Shown: positions 26,131 to 34,488 of the stretch, piece by piece
Numbering within the stretch: the stretch's first letter is position 1
Layout: each line of letters begins with the position of its first letter
Assembly (NCBI GenBank): GCA_902490335.1
Contig: CABUDL010000006.1
Location: 1-64,000, forward strand
DNA from: an uncultured Clostridium sp.
GTDB lineage: Bacteria; Bacillota; Clostridia; Oscillospirales; Ruminococcaceae
DNA length: 64,000 nt
Direction of reading: 5' to 3'
Made by a program: the position numbers and the translations under genes
Notes under the pieces: model-generated
What the model saw: the letters and a program-made list of their open reading frames with translations, nothing else
What the model was told of the DNA's origin: nothing
The model's database searches: none

Positions 26131-28095
26131 TTAGGAAGCGCTGTGCAGCGCCGCCTTCAACTGTGTCTCGTCCGGTTTGGTCCCGCCAAACAGCTGGTAC
26201 CAGACATCGGGATAGAGCGGATTGGGGTTCATCACCGCTGCCGAGGTATCCACCGATGCGCTTTCGCCCTTTCTCACCTTTCGTGCAACCACAACAAAGC
26301 GCGCATCCTTAAACTCATACGAGCAGGTGGACAGGGTCAACAGCTGGTCGTCCGAGCGGACATCCACCCCGGTGTTGATGATGCTGCGCACCAACACGCT
26401 GTCGATGTAGTCCTGCGTCTGCTGCGGGTCCTGTGCGTCGATGAACTCGTGGTAAGGGAAAATCTTCCCATGCTCGGCGTGGGTATTGGTATAAAAGACC
26501 GAGATGATCTTGTACTGACCGTCGTGGTAAACGCTGTTAAAGTCAATGACCGGATGCTCCTGATAAAAGCTCAGGTCGGTGTATCCTTTGAGGATGTTGA
26601 ACATCTGCCCATCGGTGCGGATGTTATGCCCATAGACGATGATATTGGTGCTGGGCTTTTGCAGGTTGTCCGACGCATCCACAAACGGAACGGCGTGCTC
26701 GCTGTACTCCCCTTCAAAATTCATCCGGTAGTACTTGGTGTTGTCGGTGGTCTGCACCACCGGATAATCCAGCGCGGTGCCGTCGATGCTGATCCAGCCC
26801 ACCGTGTCGGGATTCAGCTCCCACAAGGCGGCAAAGTCCTTGCTGTAACCCGAAGGATAACCGGCAGGTGCAATCAGGGTCGGTGTATCATAGACATCCC
26901 GCAGGGTCTGGTAGGCGCTGCGGTTCTGGGCAGACTTAAAGTAGTAGTATCCCAGATAGCTGACCGAACCGGCAAACACCAGTACAAAGACGGTCAGCAA
27001 AACCTTGACAATCAGCGGTCGTCCCCGCGGCTCCTCCCTTTCGGCCGTTTTCTTTTCCTGCCTGCGACGGGCTTTTTCCTGTTTGGCAGCTCGCTTTTGC
27101 TCCTTCCTGCTCACAGGCTCAGGAGAAGAGGGCTGCGGCTGCCAGCTTTCCTCTTCCTCATCCTCTTCTTCGTACAGGTCATCATCCCAGTCCTCGTCAT
27201 ACGGCAGCTGCTGCATCTGCGGCGCGGGCATCCCGCTGTTGTCCAACCCTACCTTTCCCGATGGGCTCATCTGTGCGCCGTCGGTAAAGCTGTCGGGGGT
27301 GTACTTTTTCTGCTGCCTTTTTTCTACTGCGCGCAGCCCTTGGGTCCCCACGCCCGAAAAGTTGCTGACCCGCCCGCACTCGCTGACCAAATCCTCCAGA
27401 AAGCTGTTGCAGCAGCTGCGGGAGAGTTTTTCCTCCTCGCGCAATGCAATCAGCCGCAGCACCGGATGGTCCGGTGTGCCGCCCAGGATGGGCAGAAAAT
27501 CCTGCTGCCAGCGGCGGGTGCGCTCGATGTAATCCTCCACCGCCTCCCGCTTGTCCGCGCGGATAGGAATATCCGCAGTGACCGCTCCCGGATAAAAATG
27601 GCGCAGCAGAGCGCCAAACAGTCCGTTTGCCACCTGCCGCAGCACCTCCTGCGCCGAGCCGCTGACCAGCGCAACACAGGTGTTTGGGAAAAACAGGATG
27701 AAGCCCGCCTGTCCGCAGCCCGGGTCGCTCAGCGGCAGGGCATCCTGCGGCATCATCGCTCCTTGCAGCAGCCGGTCGTTGGGCATCCTTCCCTGATTTC
27801 CCAGATATTTGCGGATGTCCGCAGCCGCCTGCTCATTTTGGTGCAGCGGTTTGTTAAAGCCCTGCGCAAGGATTTCCCTTGCCCGCAGCTGCGGTGCGTG
27901 GTCGACCAGCAGCACCAGCTGACAGCTGCGCACCGAGGCGCTGATCTGTTCAATCAAGCGGCTGCGGTCGCTGACCATGACCTCGTCACTGAAATCAAGC
28001 CCGAGCAGCTCAAATTCTTCTCTCAGGGTCGGGTTTTGCTGCATCAGCCGGTACAACGAGTAGCCGGTGTCGAGCAATAATACCTTGTGGTTCAC
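26131..28095 (-). CDS. Class B sortase fused to a degenerate CinA/MoCF-like domain
   Basis: 654 residues from a GTG at 28095, which has AAGGAAGGGG upstream; ATGs further up have no such site. Residues 1-~175 resemble the N-terminal MoCF domain of CinA. The matching features are LLLDTG, VSDRSRLIEQISASVRSCQLVLLV, EILAQGFNKPLHQNEQAAADI, GRMPNDRLLQGAM and a final GSAQEVLRQV. The GGLGPTPDD-type ligand loop of CinA is replaced by VDHAPQLRA. A helical part, an acidic linker (~300-317), a basic stretch and one membrane helix (~361-385) follow. The sortase domain (~400-615) has H490 (VYGHN), C591 (TLSTC) and R605. The CinA-like part should face the cytoplasm and the sortase the outside. It is co-transcribed with the SpoIID-like gene. 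Confidence 0.82.
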   Translation of the reverse strand: MNHKVLLLDTGYSLYRLMQQNPTLREEFELLGLDFSDEVMVSDRSRLIEQISASVRSCQLVLLVDHAPQLRAREILAQGFNKPLHQNEQAAADIRKYLGNQGRMPNDRLLQGAMMPQDALPLSDPGCGQAGFILFFPNTCVALVSGSAQEVLRQVANGLFGALLRHFYPGAVTADIPIRADKREAVEDYIERTRRWQQDFLPILGGTPDHPVLRLIALREEEKLSRSCCNSFLEDLVSECGRVSNFSGVGTQGLRAVEKRQQKKYTPDSFTDGAQMSPSGKVGLDNSGMPAPQMQQLPYDEDWDDDLYEEEDEEEESWQPQPSSPEPVSRKEQKRAAKQEKARRRQEKKTAEREEPRGRPLIVKVLLTVFVLVFAGSVSYLGYYYFKSAQNRSAYQTLRDVYDTPTLIAPAGYPSGYSKDFAALWELNPDTVGWISIDGTALDYPVVQTTDNTKYYRMNFEGEYSEHAVPFVDASDNLQKPSTNIIVYGHNIRTDGQMFNILKGYTDLSFYQEHPVIDFNSVYHDGQYKIISVFYTNTHAEHGKIFPYHEFIDAQDPQQTQDYIDSVLVRSIINTGVDVRSDDQLLTLSTCSYEFKDARFVVVARKVRKGESASVDTSAAVMNPNPLYPDVWYQLFGGTKPDETQLKAALHSAS

Positions 28096-28185
28096 CAAAC
28101 CGCCCCTTCCTTGTATCAATCGTCCGAACATTTCCCTTGTAAAAAGGGACAATTTGCCCTTTTACTCAGCGGAAATCTGCTTTTT

Positions 28186-28214
28186 ATTATAGAGGAAAGG
28201 GGGAGTTTATGCAA
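28186..28214 (-). promoter_or_regulatory. Promoter of the sortase-SpoIID operon
   Basis: On the minus strand TTGCAT (28209-28214), 17-bp spacer, TATAAT (28186-28191). The leader of ~85 nt contains a weak AAAGGG/CCCTTT hairpin followed by T (28137-28163). Confidence 0.65.
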
Positions 28215-28254
28215 GAAAACTTTTGTTAATTTGAAAAATTATCTGAAATTTGTA

Positions 28255-28300
28255 AAAAAATCCCCCTTTCCTCCTGTTTTGCAGGAAGAAAGGGGGATTT
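28255..28300 (-). terminator. Terminator of thrS
   Basis: Long stem around AATCCCCCTTTC/GAAAGGGGGATT (28259-28299), with a T-run on the minus strand. Confidence 0.88.
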
Positions 28301-28320
28301 TCTATTGTATCCGCTTTGGA

Positions 28321-30258
28321 TTAGCGTCTTTTTTCTCTAATCTCTTCGCAGATCATCTGAACAAACGCATCAACGCTCATTGCACCGCCGTCGGTACCTT
28401 TGCGGGTACGAACCGATACGCTGTCGGTTTCTGCTTCCTTCTCGCCGACCACCAGCATATACGGAATCTTCTTGAGCTGCGCTTCACGAATCTTATAGCC
28501 CATCTTCTCCGAGCGCCAATCCGCTTCGACGCGGACACCGGCTGCCTGGAGTTTTTCGAGGACCTTCTGTGCATAGTCGTGGTGCTTTTCGCTGATTGGA
28601 ATAATCATTGCCTGTGTCGGCATCAGCCATGTCGGCAGTGCGCCGGCATATTTTTCCAGCAGCAGCGCCAGAGTACGCTCATAGCAGCCGATGGAGGTGC
28701 GGTGGATGATGTATGGGTAGTGGTCCTTTCCGTCCTCACCCACATAGGTCATGCCGAATTTCTGTGCCAGCAGCATATCAATCTGAATGGTAATCAGGGT
28801 GTCCTCTTTGCCGAATACATTCTTAATCTGAATATCCAGCTTTGGACCATAGAACGCTGCTTCGTCAACACCAACCTTGTAGTCCAGACCCAGGTGGTCC
28901 AGAATGTTCTTCATGGCAGTCTGTGCAGCTTCCCACTGTTCTGCGGTTCCTTCGTATTTATCGGTGCGGCTTGGGTCCCACTGGCTGAAGCGGTAGCTGA
29001 CATCCTCTGCCAGACCCACTGTTTCCAGACAGTATTTTGCCAGCTCCAGACAGCCGCGGAATTCGTCCTCCAGCTGGTCCGGGCGCAGAATTAGGTGACC
29101 TTCCGAGATGGTGAACTGACGCACACGAATCAGACCGTGCATCTCACCGGAGTCCTCGTTGCGGAAGAGGGTCGAAGTCTCTCCCAGACGCATCGGCAGG
29201 TCGCGGTAAGAGCGGGCGCGGTTGAGGTAGACCTGATACTGGAACGGGCAGGTCATCGGGCGCAGGGCAAAGCACTCTTTGGTTTCGTCGTGCGGGTCGC
29301 CCAGTACAAACATTCCATCCAGGTAGTGATCCCAGTGACCGCTGATCTTGTACAGCTCTCTTTTTGCCATGTACGGGGTTTTGGTCAGCTGGTAGCCGCG
29401 CTGCGCCTCGGTGTCCTCAATCCAGCGCTGAAGCTGCTGGATGACCTTGGCGCCGTTTGGCAGGATAATCGGCAGACCCTGACCGACCACATCGACGGTG
29501 GTGAAATATTCCAGCTCACGACCGATCTTGTTGTGGTCGCGGCGGCGGGCTTCCTCCTGCTGCTGCAGGAAGGCATCCAGTTCGCTTGCCTTCGGGAATG
29601 CCACGCCGTACATACGGCACATGCTGTCGCGGGTAGCATCGCCGCGCCAGTATGCGCTGGTTGCCTGTGTCAGCTTGACTGCTTTGATTACGCCGGTGCT
29701 CATCAGGTGCGGTCCGGCACACAAGTCGGTAAAGTCGCCCTGGGTATAAACGCTCAGTTCCCAGCCTTTTTCGGCATATTCTTCCAGCAGTTCCAGCTTA
29801 TAATCCTGTCCTGCAAAGAGGGTTCTGCCCTCTTCCACGGTGATGATGCGTTTTTCAACCGGGATATTTTCCTTGACAATCTTTTTCATCTCTGCTTCGA
29901 TTGCGCCAAACTGGTCGGGAGTGAACGGTTTTACCCCACCGATGTCATAGTACCAACCGCTTTCCAGAGCAGGACCGATACCGAATTTAGCTCCCGGGAA
30001 CAGATGCTGGATAGCCTGTGCCATCACATGGGCAGCGGTATGCCAGAATGCTTTTTTTCCGTCCTCATCATCGAAGGTGCAGATTTCCAGCTGGCAGTCC
30101 GCGGTGATTGGGGTGCGCAGGTCAACGGCTTCTCCGTTGATTCTGCCGCAGCAGGCTGCTTTTGCAAGACCTGCGCCCAGCGATTTTGCTACGTCGATGA
30201 CCGAAACGCCCGATTCAAATTCCTTTACGCTTCCGTCTTTGAGTGTAATGTGAATCAT
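28321..30258 (-). CDS. thrS: Threonyl-tRNA synthetase
   Basis: 645 residues, full length. The order is TGS domain (1-~62), editing domain with the zinc-like motif HTAAHVMAQAI (~75-220), class II catalytic core with motif 2 (RNEDSGEMHGLIRVRQF) and motif 3 (IGCYERTLALLLE), and an anticodon-binding domain (~540-645). It charges tRNA-Thr in the cytoplasm. AGAGGAGG precedes the ATG. It lies 43 bp downstream of a Nudix gene, and both follow a T-box leader with an ACC specifier. Confidence 0.97.
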   Translation of the reverse strand: MIHITLKDGSVKEFESGVSVIDVAKSLGAGLAKAACCGRINGEAVDLRTPITADCQLEICTFDDEDGKKAFWHTAAHVMAQAIQHLFPGAKFGIGPALESGWYYDIGGVKPFTPDQFGAIEAEMKKIVKENIPVEKRIITVEEGRTLFAGQDYKLELLEEYAEKGWELSVYTQGDFTDLCAGPHLMSTGVIKAVKLTQATSAYWRGDATRDSMCRMYGVAFPKASELDAFLQQQEEARRRDHNKIGRELEYFTTVDVVGQGLPIILPNGAKVIQQLQRWIEDTEAQRGYQLTKTPYMAKRELYKISGHWDHYLDGMFVLGDPHDETKECFALRPMTCPFQYQVYLNRARSYRDLPMRLGETSTLFRNEDSGEMHGLIRVRQFTISEGHLILRPDQLEDEFRGCLELAKYCLETVGLAEDVSYRFSQWDPSRTDKYEGTAEQWEAAQTAMKNILDHLGLDYKVGVDEAAFYGPKLDIQIKNVFGKEDTLITIQIDMLLAQKFGMTYVGEDGKDHYPYIIHRTSIGCYERTLALLLEKYAGALPTWLMPTQAMIIPISEKHHDYAQKVLEKLQAAGVRVEADWRSEKMGYKIREAQLKKIPYMLVVGEKEAETDSVSVRTRKGTDGGAMSVDAFVQMICEEIREKRR

Positions 30259-30301
30259 AGAAATATTCCTCCTCTATTTTTTCTTTCGATTTTAAACTCT
30301 G

Positions 30302-30880
30302 TTATTTTAGATGAACCCTGTTTTCGCTTTTTCTCCTTCGTTCTTCCAAAAAACGGACCACATCAAAAAATTCCGGGTAACGGTAAAATTCTCTGTGTCC
30401 TGCCATCTGCTTGAGCTGGCTGACGCTCACCCATTTGATTTGGCTGACCTCTTCGGTCTGCAAAACGGCGTCTGCCGTGTCAAAATCCTGTTCGACCACA
30501 AAGTTTTCCGACAGCAGCTTGCCGCGCACCTTGCGGTTGAGTTTGTGGACCTGGGAGGGCAGGATGTGGATTCCAATTTCCTCGAGCGGTTCACGGATGC
30601 ACGCCTGCTGGGAGCTTTCTCCTGCCAGCACACAGCCGCTGTGGGTCGCCCAGGTGCCCGGGAGGTCCTTTTTCAGGTCCGAGCGCTTCTGAATCAGAAT
30701 CTCGTCTTTACTGTTGACAATCCACACGTCCACCACCATCACATACTGTCCGTCGGACAGCGGCTCTCCCCTTACAAAGGTTTTGCCTGTGCGGTTTCCG
30801 TAGATGTCGTAGATGTCGCAGACCTCGTTCTCCTGTTTTTCCCGAATGACGCCGGTATCATGGGTTTGCGTGTCCTCCAT
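30302..30880 (-). CDS. Nudix hydrolase
   Basis: 192 residues. The Nudix box is present as GCVLAGESSQQACIREPLEEIGI, matching GX5EX7REUXEEXGU except that proline occupies the usual hydrophobic U position. The fold resembles the YfcD/isopentenyl-diphosphate-isomerase-like branch (VVDVWIVNSKDEILIQKR near the start). The substrate is unknown. ATG at 30880 has GGAGGGAGGG upstream; the frame is open to 30922 but begins inside the T-box terminator region. It is the first gene of the threonine-responsive operon with thrS. Confidence 0.83.
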   Translation of the reverse strand: MEDTQTHDTGVIREKQENEVCDIYDIYGNRTGKTFVRGEPLSDGQYVMVVDVWIVNSKDEILIQKRSDLKKDLPGTWATHSGCVLAGESSQQACIREPLEEIGIHILPSQVHKLNRKVRGKLLSENFVVEQDFDTADAVLQTEEVSQIKWVSVSQLKQMAGHREFYRYPEFFDVVRFLEERRRKSENRVHLK

Positions 30881-30924
30881 CGGCGCTCCCTCCCTCCTGA
30901 CAGCAGATTTGCCAAAAAGCATTT

Positions 30925-31231
30925 AAAAAACAAAAAAGCTCCATCCCATCTTCTGGGATGAAGCAGATTCTATTCGCTCCACGGTTCCACCCGTATTATG
31001 CCCTGCCAACCAAAAGGCAAGCGGACATCTCTTTTTCGACCTGTAACGCTGTCGCTGCGTCGCATTTGGAGCAGGCTGCCCTTTTCATGCGCTCTCCGGG
31101 GTGGTACCGAACGGCGATCCGACGCGGGTGCTTTCAGCTGCATCCTGACGATGCTGCACCGTTCTCTGTTGCGCAAAATCCTGCCTGTCGGCTTCCCCTT
31201 CTACGATTTGTGGGATGTTCTTTTTTATTTT
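30925..31231 (-). promoter_or_regulatory. T-box riboswitch, threonine specifier (ACC)
   Basis: On the minus strand the T-box element GGGTGGAACCGTGGAGC lies at 30976-30992. An intrinsic terminator follows (stem 30937-30964, T-run 30925-30936). The Stem I region contains GGTACCACCCCGGAGAGC at 31091-31108, where either possible register of the specifier reads ACC, a threonine codon. The AG-bulge-like CAGAGAAC and GGTGC loop sequences lie further 5'. Uncharged tRNA-Thr should stabilise the antiterminator and allow transcription of the Nudix gene and thrS. Confidence 0.9.
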
Positions 31232-31237
31232 GCTTTC

Positions 31238-31266
31238 ATGTTACCACCCAAACCCGTAAATGTCAA
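31238..31266 (-). promoter_or_regulatory. Promoter of the T-box-nudix-thrS operon
   Basis: On the minus strand TTGACA (31261-31266), 17-bp spacer, TAACAT (31238-31243). Confidence 0.78.
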
Positions 31267-31276
31267 CATAAATTTC

Positions 31277-31305
31277 TTGACAAGTCTTACTCTAACAGAT
31301 AAAAT
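31277..31305 (+). promoter_or_regulatory. Promoter of the candidate small RNA
   Basis: TTGACA (31277-31282), 17-bp spacer, TAAAAT (31300-31305). Its -35 box lies only 10 bp from the -35 of the divergent T-box promoter. Confidence 0.75.
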
Positions 31306-31311
31306 AAATAT

Positions 31312-31381
31312 ATACCATTCATCTTTTGGAGAAAAGATGACGGTACCCCATGCGACAAAGCGGAGTGCGTTCCGCTTTTTT
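31312..31381 (+). ncRNA. Candidate ~70-nt small RNA
   Basis: A near-consensus promoter is followed within ~8 nt of the predicted start by a perfect 8-bp hairpin CATCTTTT-GGAG-AAAAGATG (31320-31339). Then come an unpaired GACGGTACCCCATGCGAC stretch and an intrinsic terminator (AAAGCGGA/TCCGCTTT, 31357-31378) with a T-run. No open reading frame of useful length fits inside. It matches no RNA family that I recognise. Confidence 0.6.
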
Positions 31382-31836
31382 GGCTGCCTAATTTTTTCGA
31401 TTGCAGCAGAATCCACCCTCTTTCAGAGTTTTTTCTCAAATCGAGATCGAATACACATTTTGAAAAGACCCCTTTTGATGCACGGCGTCTGTGCTGCCCA
31501 TTTTTGTAGCATACGGCGTCCTGTCTGGAATTTGTTTTCTTTTTATGCCCATTTGTGATTGCAGATAGAAAAAGTCAATATCGAAACACAGGTCAATTCG
31601 CTTCTTTCTCCCCCTTTCCGCAGTTTTTGCCGGCGCTTGTCCGGTCGTTTGGGTCAGGGTGTTTTGAGGAATCACTCTGAGCGTGTCCTTTTTTATTTTA
31701 CAAAGAAAAGGACGGGTTCGGATGTTTTGTTGTGTCTTAAAAAAATGGGCACCGATTTTCAAAATCACCCCCGGGCGGTGTGTCCGGCTCCGAGCAGATT
31801 TTGCTCACAAACGATAGAAGGAGGAATAACAGTTCC
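31382..31836. other. Non-coding gap upstream of rny
   Basis: 455 bp without a supportable gene. A partial stem CAGGGTG/CACTCTG (~31655-31680) precedes a T-rich stretch. No convincing promoter pair was found, although rny must have one here or share the small-RNA promoter. Confidence 0.5.
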
Positions 31837-33393
31837 ATGGACCCGATTTTTACTTATCTTGTCTGCATCCTGATTGCACTGGCAGCAGGCGCAGCGGTCG
31901 CATTCCCGCTGGGAATCCAGTACCGCAAAAAGGTGGCGGAAGCCGAACTTGGCACCGCTGAGGAGGAAGCAAAACGCATCATCAGCGACGCCATCAAGGA
32001 CGCTGAGGTCAAGAAAAAAGAGGCGCTGGTGGAGGCAAAGGACGAAATCCACAAGCAGCGCACCGAGGCAGAAAAAGAGGTCAAAGAGCGCCGCAACGAG
32101 GTGCAGCGTTTAGAGCGCCGCATCCAGCAGAAGGAAGAATCCATCGACCGCAAGATGGACAATCTGGAGAAAAAAGAGGAAACCCTGCAAAATAAAATCA
32201 AAGAGGCAGAAGGTCGCCTGAAGGAAGCCAACGAAATCAAAGCCAGCCAGTTTGAAGCGCTGGAAAAAATCTCCGGCTACACCGCAGAGCAGGCAAAGGA
32301 ATACCTGCTTTCCAATCTGGAGAATGAGCTGGTACACGAAAAGGCGGTCAAAATCAACCTCTACGAACAGAAGTTCAAGGATGAATCCGACCAGAAGGCA
32401 AAGGAAATCATTGCCACCGCTATCCAGAAATGTGCGTCCGACTATGTGGGCGAAGTGACTGTATCAGTCGTTCCGCTGCCAAATGATGAGATGAAGGGAC
32501 GCATCATCGGTCGTGAAGGACGAAACATCCGCACACTGGAAACCCTGACCGGCGTCGACCTGATTATCGACGACACACCGGAGGCAATCACCCTGTCCAG
32601 CCACGATGCTGTTAAACGTGAGATTGCCCGCACCGCGCTGGAGCGCCTGATTCAGGACGGAAGAATCCATCCGGCACGCATCGAAGAAACGGTAGAAAAA
32701 GCACAGCGTGAAATCGAAAACAAAATCAAGCAGGACGGTGAGCGTGCGGTTCTGGAGACCAACGTTCACGGTATGCACCCGGATATGATCAAGCTGCTGG
32801 GTCGCATGAGATACCGTTCCAGCTACGGTCAGAACGTATTGCAGCACTCCATCGAGGTGGCTCATCTGGCAGGCGTAATGGCTGCCGAGCTGGGCGCAGA
32901 TGTTGCTACTGCCAAACGTGCCGGTCTGATTCACGACATCGGCAAAGCCCTGACCCACGAAATCGAGGGCAGCCATGTCAAGATTGGCGTTGACCTTGCC
33001 AGAAAGTACAAGGAAAGCCCTGCTGTCATCCATGCCATTGAAGCGCATCATGGCGACGTAGAGCCAAAAACACTGGTTGCCTGCATCGTACAGGCTGCCG
33101 ACGCCATCAGCGCAGCAAGACCCGGCGCAAGACGTGAGAACCTGGAAAACTACATCAAGCGTCTGGAAAAACTGGAGGAGATTGCAAACTCCTTTGACGG
33201 CGTTGAAAAATGCTTTGCTGTTCAGGCAGGTCGTGAAATCCGCATCATGGTTCGTCCTGAGGTCATCAGCGACGACCAGATGACCATTATCGCCCGCGAC
33301 ATCGTCAACAAGATTGAATCGGAGATGGAATATCCCGGTCAGATCAAGGTCAACATCATCCGCGAAAGCCGCGCTGTTGATTACGCAAAATAA
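31837..33393 (+). CDS. rny: Ribonuclease Y
   Basis: 518 residues. The N-terminal membrane anchor (~4-24) is followed by a long charged coiled coil (~30-200), a KH domain ([15 protein letters not shown]) and an HD domain ([14 protein letters not shown]). It is the membrane-bound endonuclease that starts mRNA decay in many Firmicutes. ATG at 31837 has AGAAGGAGG upstream, and the preceding in-frame stretch has no membrane segment of its own. It is followed by a strong terminator. Confidence 0.96.
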   Translation: MDPIFTYLVCILIALAAGAAVAFPLGIQYRKKVAEAELGTAEEEAKRIISDAIKDAEVKKKEALVEAKDEIHKQRTEAEKEVKERRNEVQRLERRIQQKEESIDRKMDNLEKKEETLQNKIKEAEGRLKEANEIKASQFEALEKISGYTAEQAKEYLLSNLENELVHEKAVKINLYEQKFKDESDQKAKEIIATAIQKCASDYVGEVTVSVVPLPNDEMKGRIIGREGRNIRTLETLTGVDLIIDDTPEAITLSSHDAVKREIARTALERLIQDGRIHPARIEETVEKAQREIENKIKQDGERAVLETNVHGMHPDMIKLLGRMRYRSSYGQNVLQHSIEVAHLAGVMAAELGADVATAKRAGLIHDIGKALTHEIEGSHVKIGVDLARKYKESPAVIHAIEAHHGDVEPKTLVACIVQAADAISAARPGARRENLENYIKRLEKLEEIANSFDGVEKCFAVQAGREIRIMVRPEVISDDQMTIIARDIVNKIESEMEYPGQIKVNIIRESRAVDYAK

Positions 33394-33404
33394 AAATTCT
33401 TCTG

Positions 33405-33438
33405 TCGACCGCTGCCTTTGGGCAGCGGTCGATTTTTT
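33405..33438 (+). terminator. Terminator of rny
   Basis: A perfect 12-bp stem TCGACCGCTGCC/GGCAGCGGTCGA, then TTTTTT. Confidence 0.93.
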
Positions 33439-33464
33439 GATACCAGTCTTGTAAATCAGGCATA

Positions 33465-33505
33465 AAAATTGGCACAGCAGGTTAAACCTGCTGTGCCAAT
33501 TTTTA
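33465..33505. terminator. Bidirectional terminator, used by the Sel1-like gene
   Basis: A near-perfect ~20-bp stem AAAAATTGGCACAGCAGGTT with its complement, T-tracts at both ends. Confidence 0.9.
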
Positions 33506-33525
33506 AAAAACAGCAAAAGGAGCCA

Positions 33526-33912
33526 TCAAATATTTTCCAATTCTCTTTGTTTTTGCAGAGCAATCTCCTGATTCTGCAAAGCTGCCTGTGCATACCAATA
33601 CTTTGCCTGTTGCATATCACGCTGTGTTCCTACTCCGTCTTCATAAAAAGATGCCAGATTGCATTGGGCATCGCGATCCCCATGCTGTGCAGAACGCTGT
33701 GTCCAGTAAAATGCCTGTTCAAAGTCCTGGTGAACCCCCAGCCCTTTCAAATAAAAATATCCAACCTGACATTCTGCCAATGGATACCCCTGCTTTGCTA
33801 ACACAAGATGTCCGTTAAAACATTTTTCGTATTGCTGGGTGTTCCAGTACTCTTCAATCAAACGGTTACATTCTTCCAACTCAGGAGATGGCTTATAATA
33901 CCCTGTCGCCAT
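33526..33912 (-). CDS. Sel1-like repeat protein
   Basis: 128 residues. At least two Sel1/TPR-type repeats are visible: AECQVGYFYLKGLGVHQDFEQAFYW and AQCNLASFYEDGVGTQRDMQQAKYW. These alpha-solenoid modules mediate protein contacts. No signal peptide. ATG at 33912 has a modest GTGGAAG site. It lies 57 bp downstream of the glutaredoxin-like selenoprotein gene and probably shares its promoter. Confidence 0.75.
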   Translation of the reverse strand: MATGYYKPSPELEECNRLIEEYWNTQQYEKCFNGHLVLAKQGYPLAECQVGYFYLKGLGVHQDFEQAFYWTQRSAQHGDRDAQCNLASFYEDGVGTQRDMQQAKYWYAQAALQNQEIALQKQRELENI

Positions 33913-33968
33913 CGCTTCCACTTTCTTTCTGTTGCAAAAATTTGAGGCACTCGTACCAGAGGAAATGA

Positions 33969-34253
33969 TTATTCTTTCATCTGGTACTGCTCGATCAGCT
34001 GCTGCATATGCTCTGCGCCGTTGACCAGAATAACCTGATCGTCCACCACCAGGCAAGGGATGCCCGCGCGATGCTGCTCACGAACCTCCTGCATTTCCGG
34101 TGCGGTGTCGCGAACCTTCAAAAAGCTCTTGAGTTTACCAACGCCTTCGCAGATGTCCACATACATATACTTAATGTTATTCTCTGAAAGAACCTCTTTC
34201 ACCGGTGGGCAGCCGCCTCATGTGCCGGTGCCGAACAAAATAATCTTTCTCAT
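33969..34253 (-). CDS. Glutaredoxin-like selenoprotein (in-frame TGA read as Sec)
   Basis: 94 residues if the TGA at 34218-34220 is decoded as selenocysteine. ATG at 34253 has AAGGAG eight bases upstream. The protein reads MRKIILFGTGT-U12-GGC15-PPVKEVLSE, a UxxC redox motif in a small thioredoxin/glutaredoxin fold with the cis-proline segment GIPCLVVDD. Directly after the TGA a hairpin GAAAGA-GGT-TCTTTC begins 18 nt downstream, with a loop guanine at +24, consistent with a bacterial SECIS. Ordinary gene calling would start at a GTG at 34202, which has no ribosome site and loses the redox motif. A function in thiol-disulfide exchange is inferred from the family. Confidence 0.85.
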
Positions 34254-34312
34254 AGCACTCTCTCCTTGATCATCGGTTGATATTCGATAGAAAAAATAGT
34301 TCATTTTCTTTT

Positions 34313-34341
34313 ATTATATAGACTTTATCAATCGTTGTAAA
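34313..34341 (-). promoter_or_regulatory. Promoter of the selenoprotein/Sel1 operon
   Basis: On the minus strand TTTACA (34336-34341), 17-bp spacer, TATAAT (34313-34318). Confidence 0.7.
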
Positions 34342-34394
34342 GAGGATTTTAAACGGTTTTCCCGCTTCTCCCGCACAAAAACGACCGGCTTTGC

Positions 34395-34423
34395 TCGACA
34401 CCGCTGCCGATTCAGAGTATAAT
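34395..34423 (+). promoter_or_regulatory. Promoter of murD
   Basis: TCGACA (34395-34400), 17-bp spacer, TATAAT (34418-34423). Confidence 0.65.
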
Positions 34424-34488
34424 GAAAGGGTAACTTTCCTGCTTTGGGCGGGAACAGGGTAAATCTATTGGAAGGGAAGGCTTTTTCC

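Noticed and set aside
31091..31108. GGTACCACCCCGG as a second T-box sequence
   Set aside because: It lies in Stem I and fits the specifier loop. The true T-box (GGGTGGAACC) is at 30976-30992, next to the terminator.
33969..34202. Glutaredoxin-like frame as a short protein starting at GTG 34202
   Set aside because: No ribosome site at that GTG, and the redox motif would be lost. The upstream ATG with AAGGAG and the TGA read as Sec is the better model.
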